This document shows, one piece after another, positions 37,912-43,641 of a stretch of DNA of 43,641 bases (the stretch's first letter is position 1; each line of letters starts with the position of its first letter). The notes under the pieces are model-generated. The model was not told where the DNA came from, did no database searches, and worked only from the letters and a program-made list of their open reading frames with translations. The DNA is from Shewanella waksmanii ATCC BAA-643 (lineage in GTDB: Bacteria > Pseudomonadota > Gammaproteobacteria > Enterobacterales > Shewanellaceae). The stretch covers positions 1-43,641 of the forward strand of contig NZ_JAEH01000005.1 of NCBI RefSeq assembly GCF_000518805.1, given 5' to 3'. A program made the position numbers and the translations under genes.

Positions 37912-37981
37912 GATATGGTAGCATATCCGACCAGCCACGCCTTTATGCGCCTATATTAGGCCGTAAAGTATGCGCTTTTTT
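37912..37981 (+). promoter_or_regulatory. lpxC upstream hairpins
   Basis: Two inverted repeats lie in the ftsZ-lpxC gap. GATATG-GTAG-CATATC is at 37912-37927. A longer imperfect one at 37941-37968 pairs CTTTA/TAAAG and GCCTA/TAGGC, with TATGCGC and a T run (37975-37980) just after. The second could be a weak ftsZ terminator or an lpxC leader structure. Neither is certain. Confidence 0.35.
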
Positions 37982-38004
37982 GTATAGATATAACGGGTAA
38001 CTTA

Positions 38005-38925
38005 ATGATTTTTCAAAGAACTGTTAAAGAAATGGTAAAAACCACCGGTGTTGGATTACACTCCGGCGATAAGGTGACTTTGAGTATCAAACCCGCGCCA
38101 GTTAATACAGGGATCGTACTTGTGCGCACTGACTTAACGCCAGCTGTCGAAATCGAAGCTAAGGCAGATTTAGTCCGTGAAACCACAATGTGTACGGCGT
38201 TGGTTAACGATGAAGGCGTGCGTATCTCTACGATTGAGCACTTATTTGCCGCGCTTGCCGGATTAGGCATAGACAATGCCATTATCGAAGTCGATGCTGC
38301 AGAAATCCCAATTATGGATGGCAGTGCCAGCCCATGGGTTTTCTTATTGCAGTCAGTGGGTATCCAAGACCAAACAGCGGCTAAAAAGTACCTAAAGATT
38401 AAGCAAACAATCCGTGTTGAAGATGGTGATAAATGGGCAGAATTAAGACCTTTCCAAGGTTTTAAAGTTGATTTTGCTATTGAGTTTAATCACCCTGAAA
38501 TTGCCAGAAGCCAACAGCACATGGTGATGGATTTTTCAACTTCGGCGTTTGTTCGTGATATTAGTCGCGCCCGTACTTTTGGTTTTATGCGTGATATTGA
38601 ATATTTAAGAGCGAATAACCTCGCACTAGGTGGCAGCATGGAAAATGCTGTTGTACTTGATGAATACCGCGTCCTCAACCCCGATGGCCTGCGTTATGAG
38701 GATGAGTTTGTTAAGCACAAAATACTAGATGCATTTGGTGATTTGTATGTTGCTGGTCATGCTATCGTTGGCGAATTTGCTGCGTTTAAGACTGGTCATG
38801 CATTGAATAACCAATTGGTTCGCGCTTTACTTGCTAACCAAGAAGCTTGGGAGTTAGTCAGCTTTGAGAAAGAAGACGAAGTACCAGTCAGCTTCTCAGT
38901 GCCGGCAGGAGCAGTGCTCGCCTAA
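38005..38925 (+). CDS. lpxC: UDP-3-O-acyl-N-acetylglucosamine deacetylase
   Basis: 306 residues, essentially the standard length. This zinc enzyme catalyses the committed step of lipid A synthesis. Zinc ligands are His79 (TIEHLFAAL) and, near 238-242, the His and Asp of [10 protein letters not shown]. The N-terminus [21 protein letters not shown] is typical. In enterics LpxC is degraded by FtsH through its C-terminal tail; here the tail ends in [10 protein letters not shown], also non-polar. Last gene of the plus-strand cluster, with a terminator at 38947-38979. Confidence 0.98.
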   Translation: MIFQRTVKEMVKTTGVGLHSGDKVTLSIKPAPVNTGIVLVRTDLTPAVEIEAKADLVRETTMCTALVNDEGVRISTIEHLFAALAGLGIDNAIIEVDAAEIPIMDGSASPWVFLLQSVGIQDQTAAKKYLKIKQTIRVEDGDKWAELRPFQGFKVDFAIEFNHPEIARSQQHMVMDFSTSAFVRDISRARTFGFMRDIEYLRANNLALGGSMENAVVLDEYRVLNPDGLRYEDEFVKHKILDAFGDLYVAGHAIVGEFAAFKTGHALNNQLVRALLANQEAWELVSFEKEDEVPVSFSVPAGAVLA

Positions 38926-38926
38926 G

Positions 38927-39385
38927 TTACTCTTTTGTTTGCCTTGAACGGCTGGCTAATGCAGCCAGCCGTTTTAGTTTTATCGCTAAAGTCCCCTCTG
39001 TATGTTCGGCTAACGCTTCAATATGACCGGCGGCAGTCTCTGTAATTTGGTTATGGGCCGGTTTCACATTTGTTTCATACATTTTTAAACCTGGGTTGAC
39101 TTTAACCTCGATTGCGGTGAGCATGGGTAGCGTTTCGGCTTGTAGTTGTTGCAGCAATTTGGCTTTTTGGAAATTAATCCGGGCAGCCCATGCTGCGGTA
39201 GTGGTTTCAATTACTAATACACCCTGACGAAGATTGGCAACTTTAAGTTGCTCTGTCACAGGACCTGTTACTGTTTGCTTTACATAATGGTTTAGCTGCA
39301 GTAATAATTCCGCTTTCTCAGCAATTGAGGGCAATTGGCCTTGCTGTTGAAGCAGTTGACTAAGGTCTTTCGGGGGCTTTTTCAT
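38927..39385 (-). CDS. dciA: DciA, DUF721-family replicative helicase loader
   Basis: 152 residues. The N-terminal half is the DUF721 domain (PKDLSQLLQQ, LLQLNHYVKQTVTGPV, ANLRQGVLVIETTTAAWAAR), the family shown to help load DnaB in bacteria without DnaC. The C-terminal half is variable and basic. I start at ATG 39385 (MKKPPKDLSQ); a longer frame from 39463 would run into the divergent peptidase gene. The ribosome site is weak. Its last codons overlap the terminator hairpin of the convergent lpxC unit. The 27-base gap to the divergent peptidase start is very short. Confidence 0.88.
   Translation of the reverse strand: MKKPPKDLSQLLQQQGQLPSIAEKAELLLQLNHYVKQTVTGPVTEQLKVANLRQGVLVIETTTAAWAARINFQKAKLLQQLQAETLPMLTAIEVKVNPGLKMYETNVKPAHNQITETAAGHIEALAEHTEGTLAIKLKRLAALASRSRQTKE
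38947..38981 (+). terminator. lpxC terminator inside the dciA 3' coding end
   Basis: AACGGCTGGCT (38947-38957) and AGCCAGCCGTT (38963-38973) form a perfect 11-bp stem with a 5-base loop, followed by TTAGTTTT. It lies 22 bases after lpxC, within codons for LAALASR of dciA on the other strand. Confidence 0.85.
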
Positions 39386-39412
39386 AAGATAATAAAATGG
39401 CTTAATGAGGCT

Positions 39413-40312
39413 ATGAGTGTAACAGTTTTTATTCAAGGTCGGAATGGTGCCACACGTTGGCAACCGGGAAAGCGCTGGCTACTTTTACCCGCGTTGCTTA
39501 TTGCCGCAGGTACAGGTTTATATCAATACAATGCTGAGCAGTTTCAACAGCAACAGCAAAGTGTTGATAATCAACGTGTGACCAATGAAGAACAGAAGCA
39601 TGAGTTAATTGAACTCAAAGATGCGACCGAGTCTCAATTGGCGATGTTGGTGACCCATGTCGCTAAAATGCAGGCTAAGTTAACTCGTCTTGAAGCATTG
39701 GGCGAGCAAGTAGCCAAAAATGCAAATTTAGACGATCAATTCGATTTTTCCTCCGAGGTTGGTGTTGGTGGGTTCAGTGAACTGGGCAGCCGCATCGAGC
39801 TTGATCAGCTTATTCAAGACATGGATAAGCTCGTTTCTCGTATAGAAAATGGCAATGCGCAACTTTCACTACTTGAAACCGTCACGACTAATCTCCATAT
39901 AGATAATGAACGCTATATCTCTGGACGACCCATAGAGAAAGGTTGGTTATCATCACACTACGGTTTACGTAATGACCCTTTTAATGGTCAAAGAACGATG
40001 CACAAAGGTATCGACTTTGCCGGTAAAGAGGGAACAAATGTTATCGCTACAGCAGGTGGCGTTGTTACCTGGTCTGGAAAAATGTTTGGATACGGCGAGT
40101 TAATAGAGATTGACCATGGTAATGGTCTGCGAACTCGTTATGGTCACAATAAATCATTGTCAGTAGCCGTAGGTGATGTTGTAGGAAAAGGTGACACTAT
40201 TGCTAAAATGGGGAGTACCGGTCGTTCAACTGGGCCTCATGTGCATTATGAAGTGTTACGGGGTGGGCAACAGATTGACCCAAAAAAATATATCTACCGC
40301 AAGGCAGGTTAA
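39413..40312 (+). CDS. M23-family peptidoglycan endopeptidase, membrane-anchored
   Basis: 299 residues. A membrane helix at about 21-38 is followed by a coiled coil (about 44-105, QQQQQSVDNQ through MQAKLTRLEALGEQ). The C-terminal LytM-type domain has zinc ligands His197 and Asp201 (MHKGIDFAG) and His278 (HVHYE), with His245 (RYGHNKSL) as catalytic base, so the enzyme should be active, unlike EnvC/NlpD-type LytM factors that lack these residues. Start is ATG 39413 (MSVTVFIQGRN); the frame open to 39335 lies over dciA. It is divergent from dciA and 60 bases upstream of secA, taking the place of enteric secM. Role in wall hydrolysis is inferred. Confidence 0.92.
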   Translation: MSVTVFIQGRNGATRWQPGKRWLLLPALLIAAGTGLYQYNAEQFQQQQQSVDNQRVTNEEQKHELIELKDATESQLAMLVTHVAKMQAKLTRLEALGEQVAKNANLDDQFDFSSEVGVGGFSELGSRIELDQLIQDMDKLVSRIENGNAQLSLLETVTTNLHIDNERYISGRPIEKGWLSSHYGLRNDPFNGQRTMHKGIDFAGKEGTNVIATAGGVVTWSGKMFGYGELIEIDHGNGLRTRYGHNKSLSVAVGDVVGKGDTIAKMGSTGRSTGPHVHYEVLRGGQQIDPKKYIYRKAG

Positions 40313-40372
40313 TTGAAATTAGGCTTTCAGACTCTAGCAGGGACTTGGCCAACAACATAAAAAGTGGTTCAG

Positions 40373-43096
40373 ATGTTTGGTAAAATACTGACAAAAATAT
40401 TTGGTAGTCGTAATGACCGTACGCTTAAATCCTTAGGCAAAGTGGTTAATAAGATAAATGCACTAGAAGCTGAGTATGAAAAATTATCCGATGATGATTT
40501 AAAAGCGAAAACGGTTGAGTTTAGAGAGCGTCTTGAAAAAGGCGAAACTTTAGATTCGATTATGGCTGAAGCTTTTGCCACCGTACGTGAAGCGTCAAAG
40601 CGTGTATTTGATATGCGTCACTTTGATGTCCAGATGATAGGCGGCATGGTTCTCGACAGTAATCGCATTGCTGAGATGAGAACCGGTGAAGGTAAAACCT
40701 TAACCGCAACACTCCCTGCATACCTTAATGGTTTAACTGGAAAAGGTGTCCACGTTATTACGGTGAACGACTACCTTGCTGGTCGTGATGCTGAAAATAA
40801 CCGTCCTCTTTTTGAATTCCTTGGATTATCTGTTGGTATTAACGTAGCTGGTTTAGGTCAAGCTGAAAAGAAAGCTGCTTATAACTCAGATATCACCTAC
40901 GGTACCAACAACGAATTTGGTTTCGATTACCTGCGTGACAATATGGCGTTTTCGCCACAAGAGCGTGTGCAACGTCCATTGCACTATGCTTTGATTGATG
41001 AAGTGGATTCAATTTTGATTGATGAAGCGCGTACCCCGTTGATCATCTCTGGTGCTGCTGAAGATAGCTCTGAGCTATACACTAAAATCAATACATTGAT
41101 CCCTCACTTAGTTCGTCAAGAGAAAGAAGATACTGAAGAAGAGATTGGTGATGGCGATTACTCAATTGATGAGAAAGCCAAACAAGTGCATATGACTGAA
41201 CGCGGTCAGGAGAAGGTTGAAGTCCTGTTGACTGAACGCGGAATGCTAGCTGAAGGTGACTCGTTGTATTCTGCGGCTAACATTTCATTATTGCATCATG
41301 TCAATGCTGCGCTACGAGCGCACACACTATTTGAAAAAGATGTCGACTACATTGTACAAGACAATGAAGTGATTATTGTTGATGAGCACACAGGCCGAAC
41401 TATGCCGGGTCGTCGCTGGTCTGAAGGTTTGCATCAAGCGGTAGAAGCTAAAGAAGGTGTTCATATTCAAAATGAAAACCAAACTCTAGCATCGATTACA
41501 TTCCAGAACTTTTTCCGTCAGTACGAAAAACTAGCCGGTATGACCGGTACCGCAGATACTGAAGCATTTGAGTTCCAGCATATCTATGGCTTAGGTACGG
41601 TAGTGATCCCTACTAACCGTCCAATGGTACGTAAAGATAACGCTGACTTGGTATATCTAACGGCTGAAGAAAAGTACGACGCGATCATCAAAGACATTTT
41701 AGGCTGCCGTGAACGTGGTCAGCCAGTATTGGTTGGTACCGTATCTATCGAGCAGTCTGAGTTATTACATAGCTTACTTAAAAAAGCTAAAATCCCTCAC
41801 GAAGTACTCAATGCTAAGTTCCATGAACGTGAAGCGGATATTGTGGCTCAAGCGGGCCGCAGCGGTGCTGTTACTATTGCAACCAACATGGCTGGTCGTG
41901 GTACCGATATCGTATTAGGTGGTAACTGGCAAATGGAGATCACTTCACTTGCTAATCCAACTGATGAGCAGAAGGCTAAAATCAAAGCCGATTGGCAGGT
42001 TCGTCACGATGAAGTCGTGGAGGCTGGCGGTTTACATATTCTAGGTACCGAGCGTCACGAATCACGTCGTATCGATAATCAGCTCCGTGGTCGTTCTGGC
42101 CGTCAAGGTGATGCTGGTTCATCGCGCTTTTATTTATCGATGGAAGATAGCTTAATGCGTATCTTTGCTTCAGACCGAGTTTCGTCAATGATGAAGAAGC
42201 TGGGTATGGAGAAAGGTGAAGCGATTGAGCACCCTTGGGTATCACGTGCAATTGAAAATGCGCAGCGCAAAGTAGAAGCACGTAACTTTGATATTCGTAA
42301 GCAACTGCTTGAGTTCGATGATGTTGCTAACGATCAGCGTCAAGTGGTATACGCTCAACGTAATGAGCTTATGGATGCTGAAGACATCAAAGATACTATT
42401 GAGAACATCCAAGCCGATGTTGTTGATGATCTGATTAGCCAATACATTCCACCACAATCAGTGGAAGAGCTATGGGATGTGCCTGGTTTAGAAAAACGTC
42501 TAGAGCAAGAGTATGGTTTGAAAATGCCAGTGCAAGAATGGCTAGACAAAGAAGATGACCTTCACAAAGAAACATTGCGTGAACGTATCGTTGATACATG
42601 GGTACAAGCATATAAAGCCAAAGAAGAGATGGTTGGTGAAGGTGTACTGCGCCAGTTTGAAAAGGCTGTCATGTTGCAAACGCTTGATGGTTTGTGGAAG
42701 GAGCATCTAGCTGCAATGGATCACCTCCGTCAAGGTATTCACTTACGTGGTTATGCCCAGAAAAATCCTAAGCAAGAATATAAGCGTGAATCTTTTGAGT
42801 TGTTCCAACAAATGCTTGAGTCACTAAAGCATGATGTGATTAGTGTGCTATCAAAAGTTCAGGTTCAGGCACAGTCTGATGTAGAAGAGATGGAAGAGCG
42901 TCGTCGCCAAGAAGAAGCCAAGATTCGTCGCGACTACCAACATGCACAAGCTGAAGCACTTGTTGGTGCTGAAGAGGCAGAGGCATTAGCCAGTAAGCAA
43001 CCTCAGGTTCGCGAAGGCGAGAAAGTAGGTCGTAATGATCCTTGCCCTTGTGGTTCAGGTAAAAAGTATAAGCAGTGTCATGGCAAGCTGACCTAA
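40373..43096 (+). CDS. secA: Preprotein translocase ATPase SecA
   Basis: 907 residues. It drives post-translational export through SecYEG. Walker A GEGKT is at 105-109 and the Walker B DEVD at 209-212; the preprotein-binding and helical wing/scaffold regions are full length. The extreme C-terminus has the zinc-binding segment [13 protein letters not shown] that contacts SecB. ATG 40373 gives [15 protein letters not shown], the usual start; a GTG at 40364 adds only three residues. The preceding gene is an M23 peptidase, and no SecM-like arrest sequence is present, so the enteric secM feedback is not expected here. Confidence 0.98.
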   Translation: MFGKILTKIFGSRNDRTLKSLGKVVNKINALEAEYEKLSDDDLKAKTVEFRERLEKGETLDSIMAEAFATVREASKRVFDMRHFDVQMIGGMVLDSNRIAEMRTGEGKTLTATLPAYLNGLTGKGVHVITVNDYLAGRDAENNRPLFEFLGLSVGINVAGLGQAEKKAAYNSDITYGTNNEFGFDYLRDNMAFSPQERVQRPLHYALIDEVDSILIDEARTPLIISGAAEDSSELYTKINTLIPHLVRQEKEDTEEEIGDGDYSIDEKAKQVHMTERGQEKVEVLLTERGMLAEGDSLYSAANISLLHHVNAALRAHTLFEKDVDYIVQDNEVIIVDEHTGRTMPGRRWSEGLHQAVEAKEGVHIQNENQTLASITFQNFFRQYEKLAGMTGTADTEAFEFQHIYGLGTVVIPTNRPMVRKDNADLVYLTAEEKYDAIIKDILGCRERGQPVLVGTVSIEQSELLHSLLKKAKIPHEVLNAKFHEREADIVAQAGRSGAVTIATNMAGRGTDIVLGGNWQMEITSLANPTDEQKAKIKADWQVRHDEVVEAGGLHILGTERHESRRIDNQLRGRSGRQGDAGSSRFYLSMEDSLMRIFASDRVSSMMKKLGMEKGEAIEHPWVSRAIENAQRKVEARNFDIRKQLLEFDDVANDQRQVVYAQRNELMDAEDIKDTIENIQADVVDDLISQYIPPQSVEELWDVPGLEKRLEQEYGLKMPVQEWLDKEDDLHKETLRERIVDTWVQAYKAKEEMVGEGVLRQFEKAVMLQTLDGLWKEHLAAMDHLRQGIHLRGYAQKNPKQEYKRESFELFQQMLESLKHDVISVLSKVQVQAQSDVEEMEERRRQEEAKIRRDYQHAQAEALVGAEEAEALASKQPQVREGEKVGRNDPCPCGSGKKYKQCHGKLT

Positions 43097-43113
43097 GTTT
43101 GTCGCACATTGTC

Positions 43114-43143
43114 AAAAGCCACCTTAATTAAGGTGGCTTTTTT
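43114..43143 (+). terminator. secA terminator
   Basis: AAAAGCCACCTT (43114-43125) and AAGGTGGCTTTT (43130-43141) form a perfect 12-bp stem with loop AATT, followed by Ts. It isolates secA from the rRNA promoter downstream. Confidence 0.95.
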
Positions 43144-43299
43144 GTTTGCGGCAAGATCTACACAAAGGAGAAATAAGGAAGTGCGGACAAAAATTACTCA
43201 TGTTTACGCTTGAATGTGGATAACTTTGGGGGTAATTAGTGTGTAAATTGTGGCTATTTACAAGCGTTAAAAAAAGATCGTTTTTTCTTAAAAAAGGGC

Positions 43300-43327
43300 T
43301 TGCGCCAAAGTAATAACTCCCTATAAT
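43300..43327 (+). promoter_or_regulatory. rrn promoter P1
   Basis: TTGCGC (43300-43305) and TATAAT (43322-43327) are 16 bases apart and are followed by the GC-rich discriminator GCGCATCC. AATAACTCCCTATAATGCGC and the following CACTGACACGG are the same as in E. coli rrn P1. A/T tracts upstream suggest an UP element. Discriminator and start fit stringent (ppGpp) control. Confidence 0.93.
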
Positions 43328-43379
43328 GCGCATCCACTGACACGGCAAACCTCACTGAGATAAGCCAATAACTTAAACC

Positions 43380-43405
43380 AAGTTAAGTTTGATTTAAGTT
43401 AAGTT
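43380..43405 (+). repeat. Direct repeat AAGTTAAGTT in the rrn leader
   Basis: The 10-mer occurs at 43380-43389 and 43396-43405, 16 bp apart, between P1 and P2. GTAC-TGAAAA-GTAC follows directly. Possible spacing or Fis-type region; role unknown. Confidence 0.5.
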
Positions 43406-43446
43406 AGGTACTGAAAAGTACAGCGTTAAAAAGTTTAAAAAACTAC

Positions 43447-43474
43447 TTGACGCCAACAAGGGAAAGCGTAGAAT
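43447..43474 (+). promoter_or_regulatory. rrn promoter P2
   Basis: TTGACG (43447-43452) and TAGAAT (43469-43474) are 16 bases apart, about 120 bases after P1, the spacing usual for tandem rrn promoters. Confidence 0.85.
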
Positions 43475-43489
43475 ACGCAGCCCTAGCCA

Positions 43490-43547
43490 CTCGGGCTTAC
43501 CGAGATGCGCTAACGCTCTTTAACAATTTATCAAGTAATCTGTGTGG
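43490..43547 (+). promoter_or_regulatory. rrn antitermination site (boxB, boxA, boxC)
   Basis: boxB-like hairpin CTCGG-GCTTA-CCGAG at 43490-43504 is followed by boxA GCTCTTTAACA at 43515-43525 and a boxC-like TGTGTGG at 43541-43547. This is the Nus-factor loading sequence that protects rRNA transcripts from Rho. Confidence 0.88.
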
Positions 43548-43641
43548 ACACTCACAGGTGTTGAGTTATTCGAAATTACCATTCTTTATTCGTAAAGCGG
43601 GTAATCAAAAATTTTACTCAATGATTCTTTACTAGAAATAG

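Larger units (their letters stand above)
43144..43641 (+). other. rRNA operon promoter and leader region
   Basis: 498 bases without a protein gene. It holds an AT-rich upstream element (about 43266-43295), promoter P1, a between-promoter leader with AAGTTAAGTT repeats, promoter P2, boxB/boxA and the beginning of the pre-16S processing region. The 16S gene should start shortly after the window. The leader wording GCTCTTTAACAATTTATCAA plus TCTGTGTGG closely matches enteric rrn leaders. Confidence 0.9.

Noticed and set aside
40313..40372. Possible SecM-like arrest peptide upstream of secA
   Set aside because: Only 60 bases separate the peptidase from secA, and neither they nor the peptidase C-terminus contain a SecM-like arrest motif.
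43447..43635. 62-codon frame in the rRNA leader
   Set aside because: It overlaps P2, boxB and boxA; clearly a non-coding leader.

Overview
The window looks like a chromosomal segment of a Shewanella-type gammaproteobacterium. The reasons are a DmsE/MtrA-type decaheme cytochrome followed by an MtrB/PioB-type porin, a dcw cluster without ddlB, an M23 peptidase gene between dciA and secA where enterics have secM, and an rRNA promoter nearly identical to the enteric rrn P1. The assignment rests on gene content and gene order, not on a database search. Almost everything is core genome. I see no transposon, prophage, CRISPR array or tRNA gene.

Layout. 1-2461 (minus): porin (cut by the window edge) and decaheme cytochrome of an extracellular respiration module. 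2474-4171: an AT-rich patch with a divergent AraC-type regulator, an orphan small protein and a terminator. 4183-6270 (minus): a small PH-like membrane protein, rarD and a YigI-type thioesterase, divergent from recQ (6464-8296), an enteric-like arrangement without pldA. 8293-10059 (minus): one TPR/transmembrane/degenerate-GGDEF gene split by an in-frame TAA. 10303-15324: leuABCD behind a leucine-rich leader peptide and an attenuator. 15804-17156: a FadL-type porin. 17364-19343: an NTF2-like secreted protein gene coupled to glpK. 19448-21551 (minus): a charged hypothetical protein and a tandem pair of PepSY membrane proteins, one carrying a C-terminal [2Fe-2S] domain.

21872-38925 is the division and cell wall cluster mraZ-rsmH-ftsL-ftsI-murE-murF-mraY-murD-ftsW-murG-murC-ftsQ-ftsA-ftsZ-lpxC. 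It is tightly packed, with many TAATG and ATGA stop/start overlaps. It opens with phased MraZ boxes and has an apparent second promoter before ftsQ. After it come dciA (minus), an M23 peptidase and secA. The window ends in the P1, P2 and boxB/boxA leader of an rRNA operon whose 16S gene lies just outside.

The genes mostly work as known modules: peptidoglycan precursor synthesis (murE/F/D/C, mraY, murG) with the septal machinery (ftsL/I/W/Q/A/Z), lipid A commitment (lpxC), protein export (secA), leucine synthesis (leuABCD), and electron transfer across the outer membrane. The least ordinary items are the 21-bp-spaced direct repeat between the AraC gene and the cytochrome operon, the in-frame stop in the TPR/GGDEF gene, the PepSY/[2Fe-2S] pair, a perfect 15-bp palindrome at 4726-4756, a second GTGGG array upstream of mraZ, and a terminator embedded in the dciA coding sequence. 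I found no clear case of a wholly new multi-gene system.
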